Below, in pieces: positions 26,331-40,400 of a stretch of 64,000 nucleotides of DNA (positions are counted from its first letter, which is position 1; each line of letters begins with the position of its first letter). The translations under genes and the position numbers were made by a program. Source of the stretch: Paragorgia papillata (lineage: Eukaryota; Cnidaria; Anthozoa; Scleralcyonacea; Coralliidae). The stretch is from assembly GCA_035771165.1 (NCBI GenBank), contig JAWNZC010000106.1:124001-188000 (forward strand), given 5' to 3'. The notes under the pieces are model-generated. The model was not told the DNA's origin. It did not search any database and was given only the letters and a program-made list of their open reading frames with translations.

Positions 26331-29300
26331 AGGTGCAGGCCTCAAAGTGTTAAAACCAATCTCTTTAACACTTTGAAGCTTGACGACGAGTCTTTAAGGT
26401 TTATTCTGGCTAACGCCAGACGATTTTATTCAGCATAGGGAGAGGTGCAGGCCTCAAAGTGTTAAAACCAATCTCTTTAACACTTTGAAGCTTGACGACG
26501 AGTCTTCAAGGTTTATTCTGGCTAACGCCAGACGATTTTATTCAGCATAGGGAGAGGTGCAGGCCTCAAAGTGTTAAAACCAATCTCTTTAACACTTTGA
26601 AGCTTGACGACGAGTCTTTACTAACGCCAGACGATTTTATTCAGCATAGGGAGAGGTGCAGGCCTCAAAGTGTTTAAAACCAATCTCTTTAACACTTTGA
26701 AGCTTGACGACGAGTCTTTAAGGTTTATTCTGGCTAACGCCAGACGATTTTATTCAGCATAGGGAGAGGTGCAGGCCTCATAGTGTTAAAACCAATCTCT
26801 TTAACACTTTGAAGCTTGACGACGAGTCTTTAAGGTTTATTCTGGCTAACGCCAGACGATTTTATTCAGCATAGGGAGAGGTGCAGGCCTCAAAGTGTTA
26901 AAACCAATCTCTTTAACACTTTGAAGCTTGACGACGAGTCTTTAAGGTTTATTCTGGCTAACGCCAGACGATTTTATTCAGCATAGGGAGAGGTGCAGGC
27001 CTCAAAGTGTTAAAACCAATCTCTTTAACACTTTGAAGCTGGACGACGAGTCTTTACTAACGCCAGACGATTTTATTCAGCATAGGGAGAGGTGCAGGCC
27101 TCAAAGTGTTAAAACCAATCTCTTTAACACTTTGAAGCTTGACGACGAGTCTTTAAGGTTTATTCTGGCTAACGCCAGACGATTTTATTCAGCATAGGGA
27201 GAGGTGCAGGCCTCAAAGTGTTAAAACCAATCTCTTTAACACTTTGAAGCTTGACGACGAGTCTTTAAGGTTTATTCTGGCTAACGCCAGACGATTTTAT
27301 TCAGCATAGGGAGAGGTGCAGGCCTCAAAGTGTTAAAACCAATCTCTTTAACACTTTGAAGCTGGACGACGAGTCTTTACTAACGCCAGACGATTTTATT
27401 CAGCATAGGGAGAGGTGCAGGCCTCAAAGTGTTAAAACCAATCTCTTTAACACTTTGAAGCTTGACGACGAGTCTTTACTAACGCCAGACGATTTTATTC
27501 AGCATAGGGAGAGGTGCAGGCCTCAAAGTGTTAAAACCAATCTCTTTAACACTTTGAAGCTTGACGACGAGTCTTTAAGGTTTATTCTGGCTAACGCCAG
27601 ACGATTTTATTCAGCATAGGGAGAGGTGCAGGCCTCAAAGTGTTAAAACCAATCTCTTTAACACTTTGAAGCTTGACGACGAGTCTTTACTAACGCCAGA
27701 CGATTTTATTCAGCATAGGGAGAGGTGCAGGCCTCAAAGTGTTAAAACCAATCTCTTTAACACTTTGAAGCTTGACGACGAGTCTTTAAGGTTTATTCTG
27801 GCTAACGCCAGACGATTTTATTCAGCATAGGGAGAGGTGCAGGCCTCAAAGTGTTAAAACCAATCTCTTTAACACTTTGAAGCTTGACGACGAGTCTTTA
27901 AGGTTTATTCTGGCTAACGCCAGACGATTTTATTCAGCATAGGGAGAGGTGCAGGCCTCAAAGTGTTAAAACCAATCTCTTTAACACTTTGAAGCTTGAC
28001 GACGAGTCTTTAAGGTTTATTCTGGCTAACGCCAGACGATTTTATTCAGCATAGGGAGAGGTGCAGGCCTCAAAGTGTTAAAACCAATCTCTTTAACACT
28101 TTGAAGCTTGACGACGAGTCTTTAAGGTTTATTCTGGCTAACGCCAGACGATTTTATTCAGCATAGGGAGAGGTGCAGGCCTCAAAGTGTTAAAACCAAT
28201 CTCTTTAACACTTTGAAGCTTGACGACGAGTCTTTACTAACGCCAGACGATTTTATTCAGCATAGGGAGAGGTGCAGGCCTCAAAGTGTTAAAACCAATC
28301 TCTTTAACACTTTGAAGCTTGACGACGAGTCTTTAAGGTTTATTCTGGCTAACGCCAGACGATTTTATTCAGCATAGGGAGAGGTGCAGGCCTCAAAGTG
28401 TTAAAACCAATCTCTTTAACACTTTGAAGCTTGACGACGAGTCTTTAAGGTTTATTCTGGCTAACGCCAGACGATTTTATTCAGCATAGGGAGAGGTGCA
28501 GGCCTCAAAGTGTTAAAACCAATCTCTTTAACACTTTGAAGCTTGACGACGAGTCTTTAAGGTTTATTCTGGCTAACGCCAGACGATTTTATTCAGCATA
28601 GGGAGAGGTGCAGGCCTCAAAGTGTTAAAACCAATCTCTTTAACACTTTGAAGCTGGACGACGAGTCTTTAAGGTTTATTCTGGCTAACGCCAGACGATT
28701 TTATTCAGCATAGGGAGAGGTGCAGGCCTCAAAGTGTTAAAACCAATCTCTTTAACACTTTGAAGCTTGACGACGAGTCTTTATTCTGGCTAACGCCAGA
28801 CGATTTTATTCAGCATAGGGAGAGGTGCAGGCCTCAAAGTGTTAAAACCAATCTCTTTAACACTTTGAAGCTGGACGACGAGTCTTTAAGGTTTATTCTG
28901 GCTAACGCCAGACGATTTTATTCAGCATAGGGAGAGGTGCAGGCCTCAAAGTGTTAAAACCAATCTCTTTAACACTTTGAAGCTTGACGACGAGTCTTTA
29001 AGGTTTATTCTGGCTAACGCCAGACGATTTTATTCAGCATAGGGAGAGGTGCAGGCCTCAAAGTATTAAAACCAATCTCTTTAACACTTTGAAGCTTGAC
29101 GACGAGTCTTTACTAACGCCAGACGATTTTATTCAGCATAGGGAGAGGTGCAGGCCTCAAAGTGTTAAAACCAATCTCTTTAACACTTTGAAGCTTGACG
29201 ACGAGTCTTTAAGGTTTATTCTGGCTAACGCCAGACGATTTTATTCAGCATAGGGAGAGGTGCAGGCCTCAAAGTGTTAAAACCAATCTCTTTAACACTT

Positions 29301-31460
29301 TGAAGCTTGACGACGAGTCTTTAAGGTTTATTCTGGCTAACGCCAGACGATTTTATTCAGCATAGGGAGAGGTGCAGGCCTCAAAGTGTTAAAACCAATC
29401 TCTTTAACACTTTGAAGCTTGACGACGAGTCTTTAAGGTTTATTCTGGCTAACGCCAGACGATTTTATTCAGCATAGGGAGAGGTGCAGGCCTCAAAGTG
29501 TTAAAACCAATCTCTTTAACACTTTGAAGCTTGACGACGAGTCTTTAAGGTTTATTCTGGCTAACGCCAGACGATTTTATTCAGCATAGGGAGAGGTGCA
29601 GGCCTCAAAGTGTTAAAACCAATCTCTTTAACACTTTGAAGCTTGACGACGAGTCTTTAAGGTTTATTCTGGCTAACGCCAGACGATTTTATTCAGCATA
29701 GGGAGAGGTGCAGGCCTCAAAGTGTTAAAACCAATCTCTTTAACACTTTGAAGCTTGACGACGAGTCTTCAAGGTTTATTCTGGCTAACGCCAGACGATT
29801 TTATTCAGCATAGGGAGAGGTGCAGGCCTCAAAGTGTTAAAACCAATCTCTTTAACACTTTGAAGCTTGACGACGAGTCTTTAAGGTTTATTCTGGCTAA
29901 CGCCAGACGATTTTATTCAGCATAGGGAGAGGTGCAGGCCTCAAAGTGTTAAAACCAATCTCTTTAACACTTTGAAGCTTGACGACGAGTCTTTAAGGTT
30001 TATTCTGGCTAACGCCAGACGATTTTATTCAGCATAGGGAGAGGTGCAGGCCTCAAAGTGTTAAAACCAATCTCTTTAACACTTTGAAGCTTGACGACGA
30101 GTCTTTAAGGTTTATTCTGGCTAACGCCATAAGGTTTATTCTGGCTAACGCCAGACGATTTTATTCAGCATAGGGAGAGGTGCAGGCCTCAAAGTGTTAA
30201 AACCAATCTCTTTAACACTTTGAAGCTTGACGACGAGTCTTTAAGGTTTATTCTGGCTAACGCCAGACGATTTTATTCAGCATAGGGAGAGGTGCAGGCC
30301 TCAAAGTGTTAAAACCAATCTCTTTAACACTTTGAAGCTTGACGACGAGTCTTTAAGGTTTATTCTGGCTAACGCCAGACGATTTTATTCAGCATAGGGA
30401 GAGGTGCAGGCCTCAAAGTGTTAAAACCAATCTCTTTAACACTTTGAAGCTTGACGACGAGTCTTTAAGGTTTATTCTGGCTAACGCCAGACGATTTTAT
30501 TCAGCATAGGGAGAGGTGCAGGCCTCAAAGTGTTAAAACCAATCTCTTTAACACTTTGAAGCTTGACGACGAGTCTTTAAGGTTTATTCTGGCTAACGCC
30601 AGACGATTTTATTCAGCATAGGGAGAGGTGCAGGCCTCAAAGTGTTAAAACCAATCTCTTTAACACTTTGAAGCTTGACGACGAGTCTTTAAGGTTTATT
30701 CTGGCTAACGCCAGACGATTTTATTCAGCATAGGGAGAGGTGCAGGCCTCAAAGTGTTAAAACCAATCTCTTTAACACTTTGAAGCTTGACGACGAGTCT
30801 TTAAGGTTTATTCTGGCTAACGCCAGACGATTTTATTCAGCATAGGGAGAGGTGCAGGCCTCAAAGTGTTAAAACCAATCTCTTTAACACTTTGAAGCTT
30901 GACGACGAGTCTTTACTAACGCCAGACGATTTTATTCAGCATAGGGAGAGGTGCAGGCCTCAAAGTGTTAAAACCAATCTCTTTAACACTTTGAAGCTTG
31001 ACGACGAGTCTTTAAGGTTTATTCTGGCTAACGCCAGACGATTTTATTCAGCATAGGGAGAGGTGCAGGCCTCAAAGTGTTAAAACCAATCTCTTTAACA
31101 CTTTGAAGCTTGACGACGAGTCTTTAAGGTTTATTCTGGCTAACGCCAGACGATTTTATTCAGCATAGGGAGAGGTGCAGGCCTCAAAGTGTTAAAACCA
31201 ATCTCTTTAACACTTTGAAGCTTGACGACGAGTCTTTAAGGTTTATTCTGGCTAACGCCAGACGATTTTATTCAGCATAGGGAGAGGTGCAGGCCTCAAA
31301 GTGTTAAAACCAATCTCTTTAACACTTTGAAGCTTGACGACGAGTCTTTTACTAACGCCAGACGATTTTATTCAGCATAGGGAGAGGTGCAGGCCTCAAA
31401 GTGTTAAAACCAATCTCTTTAACACTTTGAAGCTTGACGACGAGTCTTTAAGGTTTATTC

Positions 31461-34400
31461 TGGCTAACGCCAGACGATTTTATTCAGCATAGGGAGAGGT
31501 GCAGGCCTCAAAGTGTTAAAACCAATCTCTTTAACACTTTGAAGCTTGACGACGAGTCTTTAAGGTTTATTCTGGCTAACGCCAGACGATTTTATTCAGC
31601 ATAGGGAGAGGTGCAGGCCTCAAAGTGTTAAAACCAATCTCTTTAACACTTTGAAGCTTGACGACGAGTCTTTAAGGTTTATTCTGGCTAACGCCAGACG
31701 ATTTTATTCAGCATAGGGAGAGGTGCAGGCCTCAAAGTGTTAAAACCAATCTCTTTAACACTTTGAAGCTTGACGACGAGTCTTTAAGGTTTATTCTGGC
31801 TAACGCCAGACGATTTTATTCAGCATAGGGAGAGGTGCAGGCCTCAAAGTGTTAAAACCAATCTCTTTAACACTTTGAAGCTTGACGACGAGTCTTTAAG
31901 GTTTATTCTGGCTAACGCCAGACGATTTTATTCAGCATAGGGAGAGGTGCAGGCCTCAAAGTGTTAAAACCAATCTCTTTAACACTTTGAAGCTTGACGA
32001 CGAGTCTTTAAGGTTTATTCTGGCTAACGCCAGACGATTTTATTCAGCATAGGGAGAGGTGCAGGCCTCAAAGTGTTAAAACCAATCTCTTTAACACTTT
32101 GAAGCTTGACGACGAGTCTTTAAGGTTTATTCTGGCTAACGCCAGACGATTTTATTCAGCATAGGGAGAGGTGCAGGCCTCAAAGTGTTAAAACCAATCT
32201 CTTTAACACTTTGAAGCTTGACGACGAGTCTTTAAGGTTTATTCTGGCTAACGCCAGACGATTTTATTCAGCATAGGGAGAGGTGCAGGCCTCAAAGTGT
32301 TAAAACCAATCTCTTTAACACTTTGAAGCTTGACGACGAGTCTTTAAGGTTTATTCTGGCTAACGCCAGACGATTTTATTCAGCATAGGGAGAGGTGCAG
32401 GCCTCAAAGTGTTAAAACCAATCTCTTTAACACTTTGAAGCTTGACGACGAGTCTTTAAGGTTTATTCTGGCTAACGCCAGACGATTTTATTCAGCATAG
32501 GGAGAGGTGCAGGCCTCAAAGTGTTAAAACCAATCTCTTTAACACTTTGAAGCTTGACGACGAGTCTTTAAGGTTTATTCTGGCTAACGCCAGACGATTT
32601 TATTCAGCATAGGGAGAGGTGCAGGCCTCAAAGTGTTAAAACCAATCTCTTTAACACTTTGAAGCTTGACGACGAGTCTTTAAGGTTTATTCTGGCTAAC
32701 GCCAGACGATTTTATTCAGCATAGGGAGAGGTGCAGGCCTCAAAGTGTTAAAACCAATCTCTTTAACACTTTGAAGCTTGACGACGAGTCTTTAAGGTTT
32801 ATTCTGGCTAACGCCAGACGATTTTATTCAGCATAGGGAGAGGTGCAGGCCTCAAAGTGTTAAAACCAATCTCTTTAACACTTTGAAGCTTGACGACGAG
32901 TCTTTAATAACGCCAGACGATTTTATTCAGCATAGGGAGAGGTGCAGGCCTCAAAGTGTTAAAACCAATCTCTTTAACACTTTGAAGCTTGACGACGAGT
33001 CTTTAAGGTTTATTCTGGCTAACGCCAGACGATTTTATTCAGCATAGGGAGAGGTGCAGGCCTCAAAGTGTTAAAACCAATCTCTTTAACACTTTGAAGC
33101 TTGACGACGAGTCTTTAAGGTTTATTCTGGCTAACGCCAGACGATTTTATTCAGCATAGGGAGAGGTGCAGGCCTCAAAGTGTTAAAACCAATCTCTTTA
33201 ACACTTTGAAGCTTGACGACGAGTCTTTAAGGTTTATTCTGGCTAACGCCAGACGATTTTATTCAGCATAGGGAGAGGTGCAGGCCTCAAAGTGTTAAAA
33301 CCAATCTCTTTAACACTTTGAAGCTTGACGACGAGTCTTTAAGGTTTATTCTGGCTAACGCCAGACGATTTTATTCAGCATAGGGAGAGGTGCAGGCCTC
33401 AAAGTGTTAAAACCAATCTCTTTAACACTTTGAAGCTTGACGACGAGTCTTTAAGGTTTATTCTGGCTAACGCCAGACGATTTTATTCAGCATAGGGAGA
33501 GGTGCAGGCCTCAAAGTGTTAAAACCAATCTCTTTAACACTTTGAAGCTTGACGACGAGTCTTTAAGGTTTATTCTGGCTAACGCCAGACGATTTTATTC
33601 AGCATAGGGAGAGGTGCAGGCCTCAAAGTGTTAAAACCAATCTCTTTAACACTTTGAAGCTTGACGACGAGTCTTTAAGGTTTATTCTGGCTAACGCCAG
33701 ACGATTTTATTCAGCATAGGGAGAGGTGCAGGCCTCAAAGTGTTAAAACCAATCTCTTTAACACTTTGAAGCTTGACGACGAGTCTTTAAGGTTTATTCT
33801 GGCTAACGCCAGACGATTTTATTCAGCATAGGGAGAGGTGCAGGCCTCAAAGTGTTAAAACCAATCTCTTTAACACTTTGAAGCTTGACGACGAGTCTTT
33901 AAGGTTTATTCTGGCTAACGCCAGACGATTTTATTCAGCATAGGGAGAGGTGCAGGCCTCAAAGTGTTAAAACCAATCTCTTTAACACTTTGAAGCTTGA
34001 CGACGAGTCTTTAAGGTTTATTCTGGCTAACGCCAGACGATTTTATTCAGCATAGGGAGAGGTGCAGGCCTCAAAGTGTTAAAACCAATCTCTTTAACAC
34101 TTTGAAGCTTGACGACGAGTCTTTAAGGTTTATTCTGGCTAACGCCAGACGATTTTATTCAGCATAGGGAGAGGTGCAGGCCTCAAAGTGTTAAAACCAA
34201 TCTCTTTAACACTTTGAAGCTTGACGACGAGTCTTTAAGGTTTATTCTGGCTAACGCCAGACGATTTTATTCAGCATAGGGAGAGGTGCAGGCCTCAAAG
34301 TGTTAAAACCAATCTCTTTAACACTTTGAAGCTTGACGACGAGTCTTTAAGGTTTATTCTGGCTAACGCCAGACGATTTTATTCAGCATAGGGAGAGGTG

Positions 34401-37400
34401 CAGGCCTCAAAGTGTTAAAACCAATCTCTTTAACACTTTGAAGCTTGACGACGAGTCTTTAAGGTTTATTCTGGCTAACGCCAGACGATTTTATTCAGCA
34501 TAGGGAGAGGTGCAGGCCTCAAAGTGTTAAAACCAATCTCTTTAACACTTTGAAGCTTGACGACGAGTCTTTAAGGTTTATTCTGGCTAACGCCAGACGA
34601 TTTTATTCAGCATAGGGAGAGGTGCAGGCCTCAAAGTGTTAAAACCAATCTCTTTAACACTTTGAAGCTTGACGACGAGTCTTTAAGGTTTATTCTGGCT
34701 AACGCCAGACGATTTTATTCAGCATAGGGAGAGGTGCAGGCCTCAAAGTGTTAAAAACCAATCTCTTTAACACTTTGAAGCTTGACGACGAGTCTTTAAG
34801 GTTTATTCTGGCTAACGCCAGACGATTTTATTCAGCATAGGGAGAGGTGCAGGCCTCAAAGTGTTAAAACCAATCTCTTTAACACTTTGAAGCTTGACGA
34901 CGAGTCTTTAAGGTTTATTCTGGCTAACGCCAGACGATTTTATTCAGCATAGGGAGAGGTGCAGGCCTCAAAGTGTTAAAACCAATCTCTTTAACACTTT
35001 GAAGCTTGACGACGAGTCTTTAAGGTTTATTCTGGCTAACGCCAGACGATTTTATTCAGCATAGGGAGAGGTGCAGGCCTCAAAGTGTTAAAACCAATCT
35101 CTTTAACACTTTGAAGCTTGACGACGAGTCTTTAAGGTTTATTCTGGCTAACGCCAGACGATTTTATTCAGCATAGGGAGAGGTGCAGGCCTCAAAGTGT
35201 TAAAACCAATCTCTTTAACACTTTGAAGCTTGACGACGAGTCTTTAAGGTTTATTCTGGCTAACGCCAGACGATTTTATTCAGCATAGGGAGAGGTGCAG
35301 GCCTCAAAGTGTTAAAACCAATCTCTTTAACACTTTGAAGCTTGACGACGAGTCTTTAAGGTTTATTCTGGCTAACGCCAGACGATTTTATTCAGCATAG
35401 GGAGAGGTGCAGGCCTCAAAGTGTTTAAAACCAATCTCTTTAACACTTTGAAGCTTGACGACGAGTCTTTAAGGTTTATTCTGGCTAACGCCAGACGATT
35501 TTATTCAGCATAGGGAGAGGTGCAGGCCTCAAAGTGTTAAAACCAATCTCTTTAACACTTTGAAGCTTGACGACGAGTCTTTAAGGTTTATTCTGGCTAA
35601 CGCCAGACGATTTTATTCAGCATAGGGAGAGGTGCAGGCCTCAAAGTGTTAAAACCAATCTCTTTAACACTTTGAAGCTTGACGACGAGTCTTTAAGGTT
35701 TATTCTGGCTAACGCCAGACGATTTTATTCAGCATAGGGAGAGGTGCAGGCCTCAAAGTGTTAAAACCAATCTCTTTAACACTTTGAAGCTTGACGACGA
35801 GTCTTTAAGGTTTATTCTGGCTAACGCCAGACGATTTTATTCAGCATAGGGAGAGGTGCAGGCCTCAAAGTGTTAAAACCAATCTCTTTAACACTTTGAA
35901 GCTTGACGACGAGTCTTTAAGGTTTATTCTGGCTAACGCCAGACGATTTTATTCAGCATAGGGAGAGGTGCAGGCCTCAAAGTGTTAAAACCAATCTCTT
36001 TAACACTTTGAAGCTTGACGACGAGTCTTTAAGGTTTATTCTGGCTAACGCCAGACGATTTTATTCAGCATAGGGAGAGGTGCAGGCCTCAAAGTGTTAA
36101 AACCAATCTCTTTAACACTTTGAAGCTTGACGACGAGTCTTTAAGGTTTATTCTGGCTAACGCCAGACGATTTTATTCAGCATAGGGAGAGGTGCAGGCC
36201 TCAAAGTGTTAAAAACCAATCTCTTTAACACTTTGAAGCTTGACGACGAGTCTTTAAGGTTTATTCTGGCTAACGCCAGACGATTTTATTCAGCATAGGG
36301 AGAGGTGCAGGCCTCAAAGTGTTAAAACCAATCTCTTTAACACTTTGAAGCTTGACGACGAGTCTTTAAGGTTTATTCTGGCTAACGCCAGACGATTTTA
36401 TTCAGCATAGGGAGAGGTGCAGGCCTCAAAGTGTTAAAACCAATCTCTTTAACACTTTGAAGCTTGACGACGAGTCTTTAAGGTTTATTCTGGCTAACGC
36501 CAGACGATTTTATTCAGCATAGGGAGAGGTGCAGGCCTCAAAGTGTTAAAACCAATCTCTTTAACACTTTGAAGCTTGACGACGAGTCTTTAAGGTTTAT
36601 TCTGGCTAACGCCAGACGATTTTATTCAGCATAGGGAGAGGTGCAGGCCTCAAAGTGTTAAAACCAATCTCTTTAACACTTTGAAGCTTGACGACGAGTC
36701 TTTAAGGTTTATTCTGGCTAACGCCAGACGATTTTATTCAGCATAGGGAGAGGTGCAGGCCTCAAAGTGTTAAAACCAATCTCTTTAACACTTTGAAGCT
36801 TGACGACGAGTCTTTAAGGTTTATTCTGGCTAACGCCAGACGATTTTATTCAGCATAGGGAGAGGTGCAGGCCTCAAAGTGTTAAAACCAATCTCTTTAA
36901 CACTTTGAAGCTTGACGACGAGTCTTTAAGGTTTATTCTGGCTAACGCCAGACGATTTTATTCAGCATAGGGAGAGGTGCAGGCCTCAAAGTGTTAAAAC
37001 CAATCTCTTTAACACTTTGAAGCTTGACGACGAGTCTTTAAGGTTTATTCTGGCTAACGCCAGACGATTTTATTCAGCATAGGGAGAGGTGCAGGCCTCA
37101 AAGTGTTAAAACCAATCTCTTTAACACTTTGAAGCTTGACGACGAGTCTTTAAGGTTTATTCTGGCTAACGCCAGACGATTTTATTCAGCATAGGGAGAG
37201 GTGCAGGCCTCAAAGTGTTAAAACCAATCTCTTTAACACTTTGAAGCTTGACGACGAGTCTTTAAGGTTTATTCTGGCTAACGCCAGACGATTTTATTCA
37301 GCATAGGGAGAGGTGCAGGCCTCAAAGTGTTAAAACCAATCTCTTTAACACTTTGAAGCTTGACGACGAGTCTTTAAGGTTTATTCTGGCTAACGCCAGA

Positions 37401-40400
37401 CGATTTTATTCAGCATAGGGAGAGGTGCAGGCCTCAAAGTGTTAAAACCAATCTCTTTAACACTTTGAAGCTTGACGACGAGTCTTTAAGGTTTATTCTG
37501 GCTAACGCCAGACGATTTTATTCAGCATAGGGAGAGGTGCAGGCCTCAAAGTGTTAAAACCAATCTCTTTAACACTTTGAAGCTTGACGACGAGTCTTTA
37601 AGGTTTATTCTGGCTAACGCCAGACGATTTTATTCAGCATAGGGAGAGGTGCAGGCCTCAAAGTGTTAAAACCAATCTCTTTAACACTTTGAAGCTTGAC
37701 GACGAGTCTTTAAGGTTTATTCTGGCTAACGCCAGACGATTTTATTCAGCATAGGGAGAGGTGCAGGCCTCAAAGTGTTAAAACCAATCTCTTTAACACT
37801 TTGAAGCTTGACGACGAGTCTTTAAGGTTTATTCTGGCTAACGCCAGACGATTTTATTCAGCATAGGGAGAGGTGCAGGCCTCAAAGTGTTAAAACCAAT
37901 CTCTTTAACACTTTGAAGCTTGACGACGAGTCTTTAAGGTTTATTCTGGCTAACGCCAGACGATTTTATTCAGCATAGGGAGAGGTGCAGGCCTCAAAGT
38001 GTTAAAACCAATCTCTTTAACACTTTGAAGCTTGACGACGAGTCTTTAAGGTTTATTCTGGCTAACGCCAGACGATTTTATTCAGCATAGGGAGAGGTGC
38101 AGGCCTCAAAGTGTTTAAAACCAATCTCTTTAACACTTTGAAGCTTGACGACGAGTCTTTAAGGTTTATTCTGGCTAACGCCAGACGATTTTATTCAGCA
38201 TAGGGAGAGGTGCAGGCCTCAAAGTGTTAAAACCAATCTCTTTAACACTTTGAAGCTTGACGACGAGTCTTTAAGGTTTATTCTGGCTAACGCCAGACGA
38301 TTTTATTCAGCATAGGGAGAGGTGCAGGCCTCAAAGTGTTAAAACCAATCTCTTTAACACTTTGAAGCTTGACGACGAGTCTTTAAGGTTTATTCTGGCT
38401 AACGCCAGACGATTTTATTCAGCATAGGGAGAGGTGCAGGCCTCAAAGTGTTAAAACCAATCTCTTTAACACTTTGAAGCTTGACGACGAGTCTTTAAGG
38501 TTTATTCTGGCTAACGCCAGACGATTTTATTCAGCATAGGGAGAGGTGCAGGCCTCAAAGTGTTAAAACCAATCTCTTTAACACTTTGAAGCTTGACGAC
38601 GAGTCTTTAAGGTTTATTCTGGCTAACGCCAGACGATTTTATTCAGCATAGGGAGAGGTGCAGGCCTCAAAGTGTTAAAACCAATCTCTTTAACACTTTG
38701 AAGCTTGACGACGAGTCTTTAAGGTTTATTCTGGCTAACGCCAGACGATTTTATTCAGCATAGGGAGAGGTGCAGGCCTCAAAGTGTTAAAACCAATCTC
38801 TTTAACACTTTGAAGCTTGACGACGAGTCTTTACTAACGCCAGACGATTTTATTCAGCATAGGGAGAGGTGCAGGCCTCAAAGTGTTAAAACCAATCTCT
38901 TTAACACTTTGAAGCTTGACGACGAGTCTTTAAGGTTTATTCTGGCTAACGCCAGACGATTTTATTCAGCATAGGGAGAGGTGCAGGCCTCAAAGTGTTA
39001 AAACCAATCTCTTTAACACTTTGAAGCTTGACGACGAGTCTTTAAGGTTTATTCTGGCTAACGCCAGACGATTTTATTCAGCATAGGGAGAGGTGCAGGC
39101 CTCAAAGTGTTAAAACCAATCTCTTTAACACTTTGAAGCTTGACGACGAGTCTTTAAGGTTTATTCTGGCTAACGCCAGACGATTTTATTCAGCATAGGG
39201 AGAGGTGCAGGCCTCAAAGTGTTAAAACCAATCTCTTTAACACTTTGAAGCTTGACGACGAGTCTTTAAGGTTTATTCTGGCTAACGCCAGACGATTTTA
39301 TTCAGCATAGGGAGAGGTGCAGGCCTCAAAGTGTTAAAACCAATCTCTTTAACACTTTGAAGCTTGACGACGAGTCTTTAAGGTTTATTCTGGCTAACGC
39401 CAGACGATTTTATTCAGCATAGGGAGAGGTGCAGGCCTCAAAGTGTTAAAACCAATCTCTTTAACACTTTGAAGCTTGACGACGAGTCTTTAAGGTTTAT
39501 TCTGGCTAACGCCAGACGATTTTATTCAGCATAGGGAGAGGTGCAGGCCTCAAAGTGTTAAAACCAATCTCTTTAACACTTTGAAGCTTGACGACGAGTC
39601 TTTAAGGTTTATTCTGGCTAACGCCAGACGATTTTATTCAGCATAGGGAGAGGTGCAGGCCTCAAAGTGTTAAAACCAATCTCTTTAACACTTTGAAGCT
39701 TGACGACGAGTCTTTAAGGTTTATTCTGGCTAACGCCAGACGATTTTATTCAGCATAGGGAGAGGTGCAGGCCTCAAAGTGTTAAAACCAATCTCTTTAA
39801 CACTTTGAAGCTTGACGACGAGTCTTTAAGGTTTATTCTGGCTAACGCCAGACGATTTTATTCAGCATAGGGAGAGGTGCAGGCCTCAAAGTGTTAAAAC
39901 CAATCTCTTTAACACTTTGAAGCTTGACGACGAGTCTTTAAGGTTTATTCTGGCTAACGCCAGACGATTTTATTCAGCATAGGGAGAGGTGCAGGCCTCA
40001 AAGTGTTAAAACCAATCTCTTTAACACTTTGAAGCTTGACGACGAGTCTTTAAGGTTTATTCTGGCTAACGCCAGACGATTTTATTCAGCATAGGGAGAG
40101 GTGCAGGCCTCAAAGTGTTAAAACCAATCTCTTTAACACTTTGAAGCTTGACGACGAGTCTTTAAGGTTTATTCTGGCTAACGCCAGACGATTTTATTCA
40201 GCATAGGGAGAGGTGCAGGCCTCAAAGTGTTAAAACCAATCTCTTTAACACTTTGAAGCTTGACGACGAGTCTTTAAGGTTTATTCTGGCTAACGCCAGA
40301 CGATTTTATTCAGCATAGGGAGAGGTGCAGGCCTCAAAGTGTTAAAACCAATCTCTTTAACACTTTGAAGCTTGACGACGAGTCTTTAAGGTTTATTCTG

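Larger units (their letters stand above)
24401..31460. repeat. Variant-rich proximal part of the satellite
   Basis: It contains most of the sequence diversity: about eleven 99-bp monomers (TCTTTACTAACG in place of TCTTTAAGG...GGCTAACG), TCTTCAAGG point variants (near 24815, 24925, 25035, 25385, 25725, 25835, 25945, 26505, 29765), GCTGGACG variants (27041, 27361, 28651, 28870) and 24-bp duplications near 25276 and 30128. It also holds a composite junction near 26185. Confidence 0.85.

Noticed and set aside
25026..27619. Open frames of 60-130 codons inside the satellite (repeating LTPDDFIQHRERC units)
   Set aside because: The 99-bp variant is a multiple of 3 and keeps one frame open over adjacent copies, but 112-bp units shift the frame into stops. 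They begin at non-ATG or chance starts and have no domain, so these are by-products of the repeat.
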